Assembly: GCA_018402155.1 (NCBI GenBank) | Contig: JAGYJG010000001.1 | Location: forward strand, 942,198-1,006,197 | From: Bacteroidia bacterium | GTDB taxonomy: Bacteria; Bacteroidota; Bacteroidia; NS11-12g; UBA9320 | Length of the DNA stretch: 64,000 bases | Direction: 5' to 3' | Shown here: piece after piece, positions 1 through 7,431 of the stretch | How the letters are laid out: each line of letters begins with the position of its first letter | Position numbering within the stretch: the stretch's first letter is position 1 | Notes under the pieces: model-generated | The model's input: only the letters and a program-made list of their open reading frames with translations | Databases searched by the model: none | Told to the model about the DNA's origin: nothing | Made by a program: the position numbers and the translations under genes

Positions 1-383
1 CAGGAAGCGGAGGAACAGTTGGTTACAGCGTAGGACAGGTAGTTTACACCACCAACACGGGAAGCACAGGAAGTGTAGCACAAGGTGTGCAACATGCCTA
101 CGAAATTTTTACCGTTGGTATTAAAGAAACAGCAATGAATATTTCTCTCACTGCTTTTCCCAACCCGACAACTGAAAATTTAACCTTGCAAATAAGCGAT
201 TACAACAACGAAAAATTGTCGTATCAGTTATTTGATATGCAAGGAAAACAGTTAAGCAACGGACAAATAGTAGCCCAGCAAACACAAATAAACATGAGCA
301 GTTTGCCTGTATCTACGTATTTTATCAACGTTATAAACCAAGAAAATAAAAAAGTTCAATCATTTAAAATAATCAAAAACTAA
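1..383 (+). CDS. C-terminal part of a T9SS-exported protein (5' end outside window)
   Basis: The frame is open from base 3, so this is the tail of a gene that starts left of the window. The only internal start-like codon, GTG at 87, lies inside the conserved segment and is not a real start. The first 30 residues contain the GYSVGQVVYTTNTGS and VAQGVQ segment often found just before the sorting domain in Bacteroidota proteins. The last 80 residues form a type A T9SS sorting domain: FPNPTTENL, a YQLFDMQGKQL strand, SSLPVSTYFINV and a basic end KSFKIIKN. The product is therefore probably exported across the outer membrane by the Por system, and its catalytic or binding part is not visible. It sits 5 bases before the next gene, probably in one operon. 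Confidence 0.8.
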   Translation, partial: GSGGTVGYSVGQVVYTTNTGSTGSVAQGVQHAYEIFTVGIKETAMNISLTAFPNPTTENLTLQISDYNNEKLSYQLFDMQGKQLSNGQIVAQQTQINMSSLPVSTYFINVINQENKKVQSFKIIKN

Positions 384-388
384 AAAAT

Positions 389-1453
389 ATGAAAAATATT
401 TACTCAATAATCGCAGGTTTATTCATGACTACAAGCGTGTTCCTGCCGCAGCAGGCAAGCGCTCAATCACCCGAAAAAATGAGCTATCAAGCCGTTGTAC
501 GTGACGGAAGTAATGCACTAGTTACCTCTACTGCCGTAGGAATGCAGATAAGCATACTACAAGGTTCTGCAAGCGGAACAGCCGTTTATGTAGAAACTCA
601 AACACCAACCTCTAATGCCAATGGTTTAGTAAGTTTAGAGATAGGAACAGGAACTACTAGCGATGATTTTTCTGCTATTGATTGGTCAGCAGGTCCATAT
701 TTCATCAAAACCGAAACTGACCCAACAGGTGGCACTTCTTACACCATTACAGGAACAAGCGAACTGTTAAGTGTTCCTTATGCTCTCCATGCAAAAACGG
801 CTGAAACATTAATAGGTGGGATTACAGAAACCGACCCTATTTTTGGTGCTTCAGTAGCAAGCGCTATTACAGCAACCGATACTACTAGTTGGAGCAATAA
901 ACAAGACCAATTAATAGCAGGTACTAACATCAGTATAAATGGTGATACAATAAGCGTAGGAAGTGGCTTCACACACTACATTGGCGAACTCTTTGGTGGT
1001 GGCATTGTGGTGGCGGTTTGGAAAGAAAGTGGTGTTGAAACAGGCTTGATAGCCTCTTTAACAGACCTTGCCTTACAAGCACAATTCAGCTCTATTACAG
1101 GAACACTAATAGGATTTGATGAAGCATCGAGCGTAATTTATGGACAAGAAAATACAACTGCCATAGTTGCTCAAGGTGATACAAGTGGTGCGGCATACCT
1201 TTGCGACAATTATTCTTCGGGTGGATTTAGTGATTGGTATTTGCCCGCATCATGGGAATTAGATCAATGCTACAATGCCAAATTTGTTATAACCCAAATT
1301 TTGGGGCGATCCAATGGTTTTTCTTGGGGGTTCTATTGGAGTTCTATGGAGTTCGGCAAAGACTTTGCGTGGTATAGGGATTTCGGTTTCGGTAAGATGG
1401 GCTACACTGGTAAGGGTCAGAGGTACAGTGTTCGTGCGGTCAGGAGATTTTAA
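389..1453 (+). CDS. Secreted protein with C-terminal Lcl/DUF1566-like domain
   Basis: 354 residues. A signal peptide covers about residues 1-25 (hydrophobic core, then QQASA and QSPEKMSYQ). The N-terminal half begins with the KMSYQAVVRDGSNALV segment common in secreted Flavobacteria-type proteins and has Thr/Ser-rich beta sequence. The C-terminal 130 residues resemble the Lcl or DUF1566 domain, also called the Fibrobacter succinogenes paralogous domain. Visible markers are GGGIVVAVWKE, FSDWYLPASWELDQCY, YWSSMEF and the terminal YSVRAVRRF. Such domains are C-type-lectin-like and their ligands are unknown. There is no T9SS tail here. The gene follows the T9SS protein by 5 bases and is followed by a terminator-like hairpin, then a boundary element, so it is the last gene of its unit. 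Confidence 0.75.
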   Translation: MKNIYSIIAGLFMTTSVFLPQQASAQSPEKMSYQAVVRDGSNALVTSTAVGMQISILQGSASGTAVYVETQTPTSNANGLVSLEIGTGTTSDDFSAIDWSAGPYFIKTETDPTGGTSYTITGTSELLSVPYALHAKTAETLIGGITETDPIFGASVASAITATDTTSWSNKQDQLIAGTNISINGDTISVGSGFTHYIGELFGGGIVVAVWKESGVETGLIASLTDLALQAQFSSITGTLIGFDEASSVIYGQENTTAIVAQGDTSGAAYLCDNYSSGGFSDWYLPASWELDQCYNAKFVITQILGRSNGFSWGFYWSSMEFGKDFAWYRDFGFGKMGYTGKGQRYSVRAVRRF

Positions 1454-1492
1454 CTATTTATCAATTTAATATCGCGAAGCGGTCGATTTTAT

Positions 1493-1534
1493 AAAAAACT
1501 GGCAAGGAGTAAATCTCTTGTCAGTTTTTTTATT
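1493..1534 (+). terminator. Probable intrinsic terminator
   Basis: ACTGGCAAGG pairs with a TCTTGTCAGT-type arm, with G-U pairs, around a short AT-rich loop, and is followed by a run of T. It lies 45 bases after the stop codon of the preceding gene. Confidence 0.7.
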
Positions 1535-1554
1535 TAAAAGATTATATTGAAGTT

Positions 1555-1702
1555 CTAACACAACCAACGAAACGCTAAACATGGGCTAAAATTAAGTGGC
1601 CGTTTGTACGTTATTAAACTTTGGTGCTTTTTACTTACTTTTATGTTGGCGGTCAGTGAATTTGTATTTGATGCCCACCAGCTTTTAGCCCAATCACGTT
1701 GG
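1555..1702 (+). repeat. attC-like boundary element E1
   Basis: The outer arms CCAACG (1564-1569) and CGTTGG (1697-1702) are perfect complements. The inner arms TGGGCTAAAA (1582-1591) and TTTTAGCCCA (1683-1692) are also perfect complements, and GTGG/CCAC continue the stem. The apical part is long, about 90 bases, and contains GTTGGCGGTCA (1645-1655), identical to the start of type II units. The arm AACACAACCAAC should match the 5' end of the unit that lies mostly left of the window, so that pairing cannot be checked here. Confidence 0.6.
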
Positions 1703-1710
1703 AATATAGT

Positions 1711-1835
1711 ATGAACAAACTATTGAAAATAATTTTTACAATTGTCAACAAATACATGTCTGCCGACAAGCAATGTGAGAAGAAAACTTTGAAGAGTCTC
1801 CTCCAGCTGCGGATAAACGTTTGGATTGGTTGTAA
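1711..1835 (+). pseudogene. Relic of a short ORF, copy 1 of 3
   Basis: This copy matches 18056-18169 and 21866-21991 over about 110 bases. In the frame with the most conservative substitutions its end reads ENFEESPPAADKRLDWL and then stops at the same place as the other copies. Against the copy at 21866 this one lacks a base near 1735, which shifts the ATG at 1711 out of that frame, and it has an in-frame TGA just before the conserved tail. The shifted frame is itself open for 43 codons (1711-1842), so coding in that frame cannot be fully excluded. No known family is recognised. Confidence 0.45.
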
Positions 1836-1925
1836 GGTTTAATTACTTTTGGGGGAAATAGAAATGATACGTATAACCAGTTCACAATGTTTCATCGTAT
1901 ACCTTTTTAATGAGACACGTTTTCT

Positions 1926-1987
1926 ATAGTGTACATAGTGGAAATATGCACAATAGGGGGTATGTATTGTGCATATACTATTGTTGG
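1926..1987 (+). repeat. attC-like boundary element E2, short hairpin type
   Basis: TATGCACAATA (1945-1955) and TATTGTGCATA (1965-1975) pair perfectly around a loop with GGGGG. ATAGTGTA (1926-1933) and TATACTAT (1974-1981) pair outside it, and GTTGG follows at 1983. Related hairpins close the two other relic units, near 18317 and 22106. No AAC-ending arm complementary to the unit's own start was found, unlike the long elements. Confidence 0.55.
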
Positions 1988-2082
1988 TGATAACCAAAAG
2001 AAAGAAAAGTAGGCGAGTTAGTGATTGCGAAAAAAGCAGTATATTAGCTGACCGAACCATTCGCTTGTAAACGAATGCAGCT
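1983..2082 (+). promoter_or_regulatory. Type I unit leader, copy 1 of 5
   Basis: About 100 bases are shared nearly identically with 5041-5142, 10526-10627, 15609-15710 and 17729-17830, starting at GTTGGTGATAACC. The block carries a TATATTAG element about 18 bases after TTAG, a possible promoter core, and a hairpin CATTCG/CGAATG. It is followed by a variable tail and, in three copies, by a second hairpin GTTCCG/CGGAAC (2152-2170 here) shortly before the start codon. The function is inferred from its constant position upstream of the first gene of each type I unit. Confidence 0.6.
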
Positions 2083-2191
2083 TTTTCTGACAGTTAAAAA
2101 CCAGCATTAAAAACTGCAAGAACTTAATCAACTCTAGCAGTGATTTTTAATGTTCCGCAGAAAACGGAACGGTTTAAACAAATTAGAAAAA

Positions 2192-4345
2192 ATGAAAAAA
2201 ACAATTTTAAGAAAAATGGTGCTGCTAGTAGGGCTAGCATTGCTCGGATTTACAACGTATGGACAGGATGAAAATGATGGGGAGTCATATTTTGATTCCA
2301 GCAAACTATCTGGTAATGCACCTGCTTTAATGACGGAGTGTTACTCACAAGGGATAAAACAAAGTTTTGTATTACACTTCGCAGAAGAAAGTGCTCTTGT
2401 CCTCGATTTACACGAAACACCCGTTTATCCTATCACAATTCAATCGTCTAGCGATATTATCCTAAGTAGTATATACTCTAAGAATAATGTAATTCCGTTA
2501 CCCAAGTTCTCTAACTATAAGGTGAAATCATTTAATAGCTGCGGTGACGAGGTCGTTTTATTAGATGTAAGTACTACTCCTGTAAGCATAGGAGGTTCTT
2601 TTGGGCTACCCCAGAAGCTATACGACCAGCTAGCGAAAAATAGCACTGACGGTCAAGATAGAACTATCCTTGATTATCTGAGTAGTAACGAAGTACTGAA
2701 TAAAGTAGAAAAACTCTTTGTGCTCCAAAACTACTATTTCGAAGGTGATTTAGCTTTAGCTAAACTACCAACAGATAATGATGATATTCCCACTGAGCAT
2801 GGTGGAGGTCCCTTTGGTCATTTAGGTGACAGTATTATATTGGGTGTAGAAGATGGGTTTGGCAGACTAGGAGATATTATAGGTGCAGTTGTATGGGCAG
2901 ATCCTACCAGAAACTGCTTATGTAAGGCTACTTTTCCATACGCCCAAGGTGATCACTCTATAAAAGAACGTAAGCATTTGAGAAATCCAAGTGATCCAAA
3001 TTCATTCAACTGGTTTGAGCACAAATATACGTGGGGCAAGCACTACTGGCCTTCTAGTACAGGAGACCATAAAGTGTGGTGGTGGAATGACTGGAACAAA
3101 GGCGCTATCCGTAATCATGAAGCTGACATTTATATGAAGCGAGTAGGCTCTGATAAAGCAGGAAGTTGGAAAAGACCTGACGCTACAAATGCCGCTTCAC
3201 CTTATCTGACACACTTAGAATACAACCTGAACTGTGAAAGTAAAGAATACCAAAAAGATGACTGCATGTGTGAAGATAGAGTATTATACGTAGGAGCTAA
3301 TTATACTACTCAGATCAATGCAGGTGGAGGAAAATTAAATTGTTTTGGATGTGGCAAAGGTTATGCGTGGCAAGCTAGCGGTGAAGATTGGGCTTTTCTA
3401 ACTAAATCTTCGCAAAAAACGGGAATGGGCATTCTGGATGGAGGAAGGTTAAAAGTAGTTGCTTGGGATCAAGTATCACCTAATACCGATTGGGATAGGG
3501 CTTGGTTTGATTTAGCTAAAAACCTGCTAATTACCGCAGGAAAAGTAGCATTAGGTGACAGCACAGCGTGGGCAGATAGCGGGACTATCTCACGAGTAGT
3601 AGATAACGTGAAAACACTAGCAACATCTAGCCCCGTCGTCGGGGTTTCTGGGCGGGCAGCGAGTGCAAACGGTGCTCTAATATCTGGAGGTGCCGGAACA
3701 GCAGGCTACTCAGTAAACCTATTACCCAATGACCCTACTTGGATTACGATTCATTCTTTTGCCTCTCACTATCTCACTGGTCATACCAAATATGAAGCAG
3801 ATGTGCGAATCAATAGTTATGATTGGCTAGCTGGGTTTCTAGACTATAAGAAGACGGACGAATGCTGCACAGAAGAATTTTTCAATTGGGTGGTTGGTGT
3901 AAATGATATTGCTCAAAATGAGTTAGCACTTAGACAAGTCAATCAATTCATAAAATCTAAAAATCCAAGATTAACACCACAGTTTCCTAATCTAGTTGAT
4001 CTAGAGTTTACTGGCCACAATGAATTTTGTCATCTCATACCTTTCAGCACAATTGGCCCAAAATACGAGGGCAATTTATGCCCACCAGAGTATTTTAGCA
4101 GTTTTGCACTGACTGCAGGAGGTAATACACCTGTAGATTCAGACATACTTCCTATCGGCACACAGTACCAAGTTGCAAATATGCTAGATGGTGTGGTGGC
4201 TGATCAAGGTAGCACCAACTATGAAATGACTCTGGGTAATCTAAAGAACCAAGTTTTACAGAATGGGGCTTTAAGGCACGGCTACTACTCTCTAATGATA
4301 ACCGTAAACAATGAAGTTTACTATATTAAAATATTGAAACAATGA
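2192..4345 (+). CDS. Large secreted protein, paralogue of 10697-12742
   Basis: 717 residues from the ATG at 2192. An in-frame ATG at 2150 lies in the leader hairpin that is conserved upstream of unrelated genes, so it is rejected. The signal peptide MKKTILRKMVLLVGLALLGF ends near TTYGQ. The whole protein aligns with the gene at 10697. Shared features are a GLPxKxYD segment near residue 145, a Cys cluster ECLCKA/DCMCEDRV/CFGCG in the middle, GEDWAFLT, and DECCTEEFFNWVVGVN near residue 570. The last 60 residues (YYSLMITVNNEVYYIKILKQ) resemble the final strand of T9SS sorting domains, which is suggestive only. No enzymatic motif is recognised. It overlaps the next lipoprotein gene by 4 bases, and the two form a conserved pair. 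Confidence 0.75.
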   Translation: MKKTILRKMVLLVGLALLGFTTYGQDENDGESYFDSSKLSGNAPALMTECYSQGIKQSFVLHFAEESALVLDLHETPVYPITIQSSSDIILSSIYSKNNVIPLPKFSNYKVKSFNSCGDEVVLLDVSTTPVSIGGSFGLPQKLYDQLAKNSTDGQDRTILDYLSSNEVLNKVEKLFVLQNYYFEGDLALAKLPTDNDDIPTEHGGGPFGHLGDSIILGVEDGFGRLGDIIGAVVWADPTRNCLCKATFPYAQGDHSIKERKHLRNPSDPNSFNWFEHKYTWGKHYWPSSTGDHKVWWWNDWNKGAIRNHEADIYMKRVGSDKAGSWKRPDATNAASPYLTHLEYNLNCESKEYQKDDCMCEDRVLYVGANYTTQINAGGGKLNCFGCGKGYAWQASGEDWAFLTKSSQKTGMGILDGGRLKVVAWDQVSPNTDWDRAWFDLAKNLLITAGKVALGDSTAWADSGTISRVVDNVKTLATSSPVVGVSGRAASANGALISGGAGTAGYSVNLLPNDPTWITIHSFASHYLTGHTKYEADVRINSYDWLAGFLDYKKTDECCTEEFFNWVVGVNDIAQNELALRQVNQFIKSKNPRLTPQFPNLVDLEFTGHNEFCHLIPFSTIGPKYEGNLCPPEYFSSFALTAGGNTPVDSDILPIGTQYQVANMLDGVVADQGSTNYEMTLGNLKNQVLQNGALRHGYYSLMITVNNEVYYIKILKQ

Positions 4346-4938
4346 GAAATACTATTTTTATAGCTACAATTTTCATCCTTGCAGGGTTATCGTCCTGCAA
4401 GGAAGAATGTAAAACCTGTCCAGATGGATATGGATTAGTAAATGACGAATGCGAATGCTTAGGTTATATAAACGGTGGAGAATGTTATAGTTCTATAGAA
4501 AATTTAATCACGCCTTATGGTGGTGATATTAGTGGAGATTTATATTATAGTTTCGATTCTAACACTTCTGATAATTTTGTATTTAATTCATCGCCGCAGC
4601 TAATAGCAATTACTGGTTGGGGTGAAACAGGAGTAAATTCAGAGTCGGCAGAAATAAGTTTAGTAGAAAATAAAAAGGCTATTGCTCAGCAAACATTAAT
4701 CACAACTGTCAAACGACTGAAAGGCCAGGACTCTGCTTGGTTTGAGCCTTTTAGGAATGAAAACGGTTTTGGGCCAGGCAGAATTGCTTTTGCTGAATCT
4801 AAAGTAATTGATGGCAAAACTTGCTATCTAAGGCCTTATCTAGTTCAACTGGATAGCCGCCTGTATCGTCTTCATCTGAAATGGGAAACTGAAGCAGGTG
4901 AGGTGGTGGATATTTGCACAAAAATATTCCGTAAATAA
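4342..4938 (+). CDS. Cys-rich lipoprotein, partner of the upstream secreted protein
   Basis: 198 residues. A lipoprotein signal peptide ends in the lipobox LSSC, so the protein should be lipid-anchored. After the acylated Cys comes CKTCPDGYGLVNDECEC, an EGF-like spacing of cysteines shared with the lipoprotein at 12745. The C-terminal half shares the motif CYLRPYL and a closing strand CTKIFRK with that paralogue. The ATG overlaps the stop of the 717-residue gene, so the two are translationally coupled. The same two-gene order recurs in another unit, so the products may act together, for example as secreted factor and anchor or immunity protein. That role is inference, and no named family is recognised. 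Confidence 0.7.
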   Translation: MRNTIFIATIFILAGLSSCKEECKTCPDGYGLVNDECECLGYINGGECYSSIENLITPYGGDISGDLYYSFDSNTSDNFVFNSSPQLIAITGWGETGVNSESAEISLVENKKAIAQQTLITTVKRLKGQDSAWFEPFRNENGFGPGRIAFAESKVIDGKTCYLRPYLVQLDSRLYRLHLKWETEAGEVVDICTKIFRK

Positions 4939-4942
4939 GATA

Positions 4943-5053
4943 GGCTAATCACCAACACTATGTATACGTAATGCCGCTTATGTACACGCTGTAGCAGGGC
5001 TTGTTCGCCGTGGCGAAGCGGCACTACGCATACACTCACCGTTGGTGATAACC
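4943..5053 (+). repeat. attC-like boundary element E3
   Basis: The outer arms GGCTAATCACCAAC (4943-4956) and GTTGGTGATAACC (5041-5053) pair over nine or more bases. The inner arms TGTATACGTAATGCCGC (near 4961) and GCGGCACTACGCATACA (near 5019) pair over 17 bases, with two wobble pairs. The tip carries TTCGCC/GGCGAA. The left arm is also the complement of this unit's own start at 1983. Confidence 0.75.
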
Positions 5054-5142
5054 AAAAGAAAGAAAAGTAGGCGAGTTAGTGATTGCGAAAAAAGCAGTAT
5101 ATTAGCCGACCGAACCATTCGCTTGTAAACGAATGCAGCTCT
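5041..5142 (+). promoter_or_regulatory. Type I unit leader, copy 2 of 5
   Basis: It is nearly identical to the leader at 1983 as far as GCAGCT, then diverges into an AT-rich stretch that leads to the ATG at 5211 without the second hairpin. It shares GACATTGATTTTA in that tail with the leader at 10526. Confidence 0.6.
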
Positions 5143-5210
5143 GGACTAAGGTATACCATCGACATTGATTTTAATTTTTAGAATATTTAACACATTTAAA
5201 AACAAAAACA

Positions 5211-5915
5211 ATGAGAAAAACAATCTTAATCACAGCTTTTCTAGTTTTTACATTCACTAGCAAAGGTCAAGTAAAAGTAGATCCAAACAACAATGTATTA
5301 GTTGGCCAGCACTGGGGGCAAAACGCCTTCAAAGAGTTTGATGTACGTGGTGAAATGTTTGTAAGCCACAGTCCACGGAATGGAGTGCCTGGATGGGGCT
5401 ACGTTGGTGCTTGGTTCACCAACCACAGTTATCAAGTAGGTGGAAGTACCGTTTACAGGCCAATTTTTGAACCGCAATGGGGAAATAACTATTGGCTTGG
5501 TAACGCAAGCTCACCGTTTTGGAGAGTATATGCTAACGAAATGCATGCAATGAGTTTTGTGAATATCTCCGATGAGCGTTTAAAAACAAATTTTATGCCT
5601 GTTTCTGGTTCATTATCACGGCTTATGAGCATTCAACCGTATAGGTATGATTTTATATTTACACCTGATGAGAAAGTAGATGAAACAACCAATCAAGAGG
5701 TAGAAGCTGCTTCCAAAAACCATATCGGATTCAAGGCACAAGATTTAATGAAAGATTTTCCACATCTCGTAAAATATGATGAATCTGAAGACCAATACTC
5801 AGTCAATTACATTGGTCTAATTCCTGAGTTAGTATCTGCATTGCAAGAGCAAAACAGAAAAATACAAGAGTTAGAAGCCAAAATAGTTGAGTTACAATCT
5901 AGAGTAGGCAAATAA
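5211..5915 (+). CDS. Secreted protein with S74 peptidase (endosialidase chaperone) domain
   Basis: 234 residues. Signal peptide MRKTILITAFLVFTFTSKG. The first 100 residues are rich in Trp, Gly and Asn, with strand-like spacing. From about residue 117, SFVNISDERLKTNF begins the S74 intramolecular chaperone domain, with the Ser of SDERLK as the expected autocleavage nucleophile. This is followed by PYRYDF, HIGFKAQDL and YSVNYIGLIPELVSAL. The end (QEQNRKIQELEAKIVELQ) is a trimeric coiled coil typical of such domains. In phage tail spikes and bacterial adhesins this domain trimerises and then cleaves itself off. It is the first of four genes in its unit. The role of the short N-terminal part is unknown. 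Confidence 0.85.
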   Translation: MRKTILITAFLVFTFTSKGQVKVDPNNNVLVGQHWGQNAFKEFDVRGEMFVSHSPRNGVPGWGYVGAWFTNHSYQVGGSTVYRPIFEPQWGNNYWLGNASSPFWRVYANEMHAMSFVNISDERLKTNFMPVSGSLSRLMSIQPYRYDFIFTPDEKVDETTNQEVEAASKNHIGFKAQDLMKDFPHLVKYDESEDQYSVNYIGLIPELVSALQEQNRKIQELEAKIVELQSRVGK

Positions 5916-5928
5916 TAATAGTTTAGTT

Positions 5929-6537
5929 ATGAAAGTTTTTATACGCTATAGAGGTATTTGTTTAGCCTTGTTTGCTCTACTTTTTTGCTTCCCTTTGGTT
6001 GTTAAAGCTAAAGATTCTATTTATTTAAAACGTTCTGATCATTCTACGTTTTTAGAAATGGGAGGCAATGCAGTTATATATTCGTTTAATTATGAGTATA
6101 AACTAAAAGAGCTAAAAAACAGCTATCTTGTCCAAAGCATTGGTTTGCAAGTGCCTGACCTAGGCACACGTAGGACTTACCAGAATGGAGGTAAGCAAGT
6201 TAACCAAAGAAGATTGGATATGGCATTTTTCCCTCTAAGGTTAGGTTGGATAAGTCATAAAACTAGTAAAAATCATCTAGAAGCGGGAATCGGTGCAACG
6301 TATTATACAGCAAGTTCTCCAATATCCTCTATATCCTTTTCAGACAATATGGAGATTCAATTAGCCTGGGGCAATACGGTGTATTTCTCACCCAACTTGG
6401 GCTATAGATTCACAGGAGATAATGGGCTACTAGTACGGGCCACATTGAGTCCTATTGTTAGTAGATTTACAGACCCCAATTTTCAGTTTTACGGAGGAGT
6501 TTCTATCGGATATAATTTTAGAAAGAAGAAAATATGA
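5929..6537 (+). CDS. Small outer-membrane beta-barrel-like protein
   Basis: 202 residues. The signal peptide covers about residues 1-27 (GICLALFALLFCFPLVVKAK). The rest alternates hydrophobic and polar residues in short strands with aromatic girdle residues (FLEMGGNAVIYSFNYEY, HLEAGIGATYY, AWGNTVYFSPNLGYRF), and ends with FYGGVSIGYNFRKKKI. This pattern fits an 8-stranded barrel in the outer membrane. No specific family is recognised. It lies 13 bases after the S74 gene and overlaps the following lipoprotein gene by 4 bases, so it is part of the same operon. Confidence 0.65.
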   Translation: MKVFIRYRGICLALFALLFCFPLVVKAKDSIYLKRSDHSTFLEMGGNAVIYSFNYEYKLKELKNSYLVQSIGLQVPDLGTRRTYQNGGKQVNQRRLDMAFFPLRLGWISHKTSKNHLEAGIGATYYTASSPISSISFSDNMEIQLAWGNTVYFSPNLGYRFTGDNGLLVRATLSPIVSRFTDPNFQFYGGVSIGYNFRKKKI

Positions 6538-7427
6538 AACAGAAGTATTCAATCATTTTTGTGGTTTTATTCGCGGTTTTTATACTAAACGGCTGCAGCA
6601 AGGAGTGCTGCGACCCTACCAATCCAGAGTGTGAGAACTATGATCCTTGTCACAATAGCCAACCTGCCAATGCCGATTTTATCATTAATGAGCAGATTAA
6701 TGCCACGGATTTTTATTACGAAACGGATACGATCTATCGGGTAAACGGTACTCTCTTTAAACCTAAGCACGACGCGGATAGCATTACGTGGATATTGGGG
6801 TCGGAGACTGTACACCAAAAAGAACTGTTTAGAAAAGGGTATCCTCTTGGCACAATAGAAGTCACCATGATTGCCAAAATGAATCCTTCATCTTGTCTTA
6901 CAGAAGAACAACGAATAGATACGATGACTAAGCAATTCTTTGTATTACCTTCACCAAGTGTTATCGATAGTAATGCCTCCAAATCTTCACCTTGGTGGGG
7001 TACGTGGGAAGGGTACAATACTGATGAGCCAAACGATAGGTTCACCGTTTCTTGGGGGTATATCTCTGGATATAATGCTAGTAATACTCGCGTAGAAATG
7101 GACTTTGTGGGATTACCAAAAGGAATAAAAAAACAAATTCCATTTTATACATTGTCAACCTCTAGATCCTATGGTATAGAGGTTGGTGTAGGATATAAGG
7201 CTGCAAAGATGTATAACATTACCCAGAATAATTGGACCTATGGTGGCTTTGCATTGGAAGGCATATCCTATCGCAATAAAAATGAAGTAACCATTGAGTA
7301 TTCCTATAATAATACTCCTTACCAACGATGGCTAAATGGTGAAGACAAACAAGTTGAGCCAATAGTAAGAGTAAATAAAACTTTCAAGGCAACAAAAATT
7401 TCAAATGAAGTATTAACAGAAGAATAA
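6534..7427 (+). CDS. Predicted lipoprotein with PKD-like region
   Basis: 297 residues. The lipoprotein signal peptide ends at FILNGC, followed by a Cys-rich start (SKECCDPTNPECENYDPC). Residues 50-140 (ADFIINEQINATDFYYETDT, WILGSETVHQKE, TIEVTMIAK) have the look of a PKD or Ig-like domain. The C-terminal half contains SPWWGTWEGYNTDEPND and KQIPFYTLSTSRSYGIEVG, with no family recognised. It overlaps the barrel gene by 4 bases and precedes the T9SS protein by 4 bases. The four-gene set suggests a surface complex, which is inferred from the operon alone. Confidence 0.65.
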   Translation: MKQKYSIIFVVLFAVFILNGCSKECCDPTNPECENYDPCHNSQPANADFIINEQINATDFYYETDTIYRVNGTLFKPKHDADSITWILGSETVHQKELFRKGYPLGTIEVTMIAKMNPSSCLTEEQRIDTMTKQFFVLPSPSVIDSNASKSSPWWGTWEGYNTDEPNDRFTVSWGYISGYNASNTRVEMDFVGLPKGIKKQIPFYTLSTSRSYGIEVGVGYKAAKMYNITQNNWTYGGFALEGISYRNKNEVTIEYSYNNTPYQRWLNGEDKQVEPIVRVNKTFKATKISNEVLTEE

Positions 7428-7431
7428 AATT

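Noticed and set aside
1711-1842. 43-codon ORF starting at 1711 as a real gene
   Set aside because: Its frame is not the one conserved with the copies at 18056 and 21866, which indicates a frameshift rather than a new gene.
2150-2191. Upstream in-frame start of the large secreted protein (also at 15775 and 10568)
   Set aside because: These codons lie in leaders that are conserved before different genes and contain hairpins; signal peptides begin at the later ATG.
6585-7045. Minus-strand ORFs inside the lipoprotein gene
   Set aside because: They overlap a coding gene with signal peptide and operon context and have no recognisable domains.
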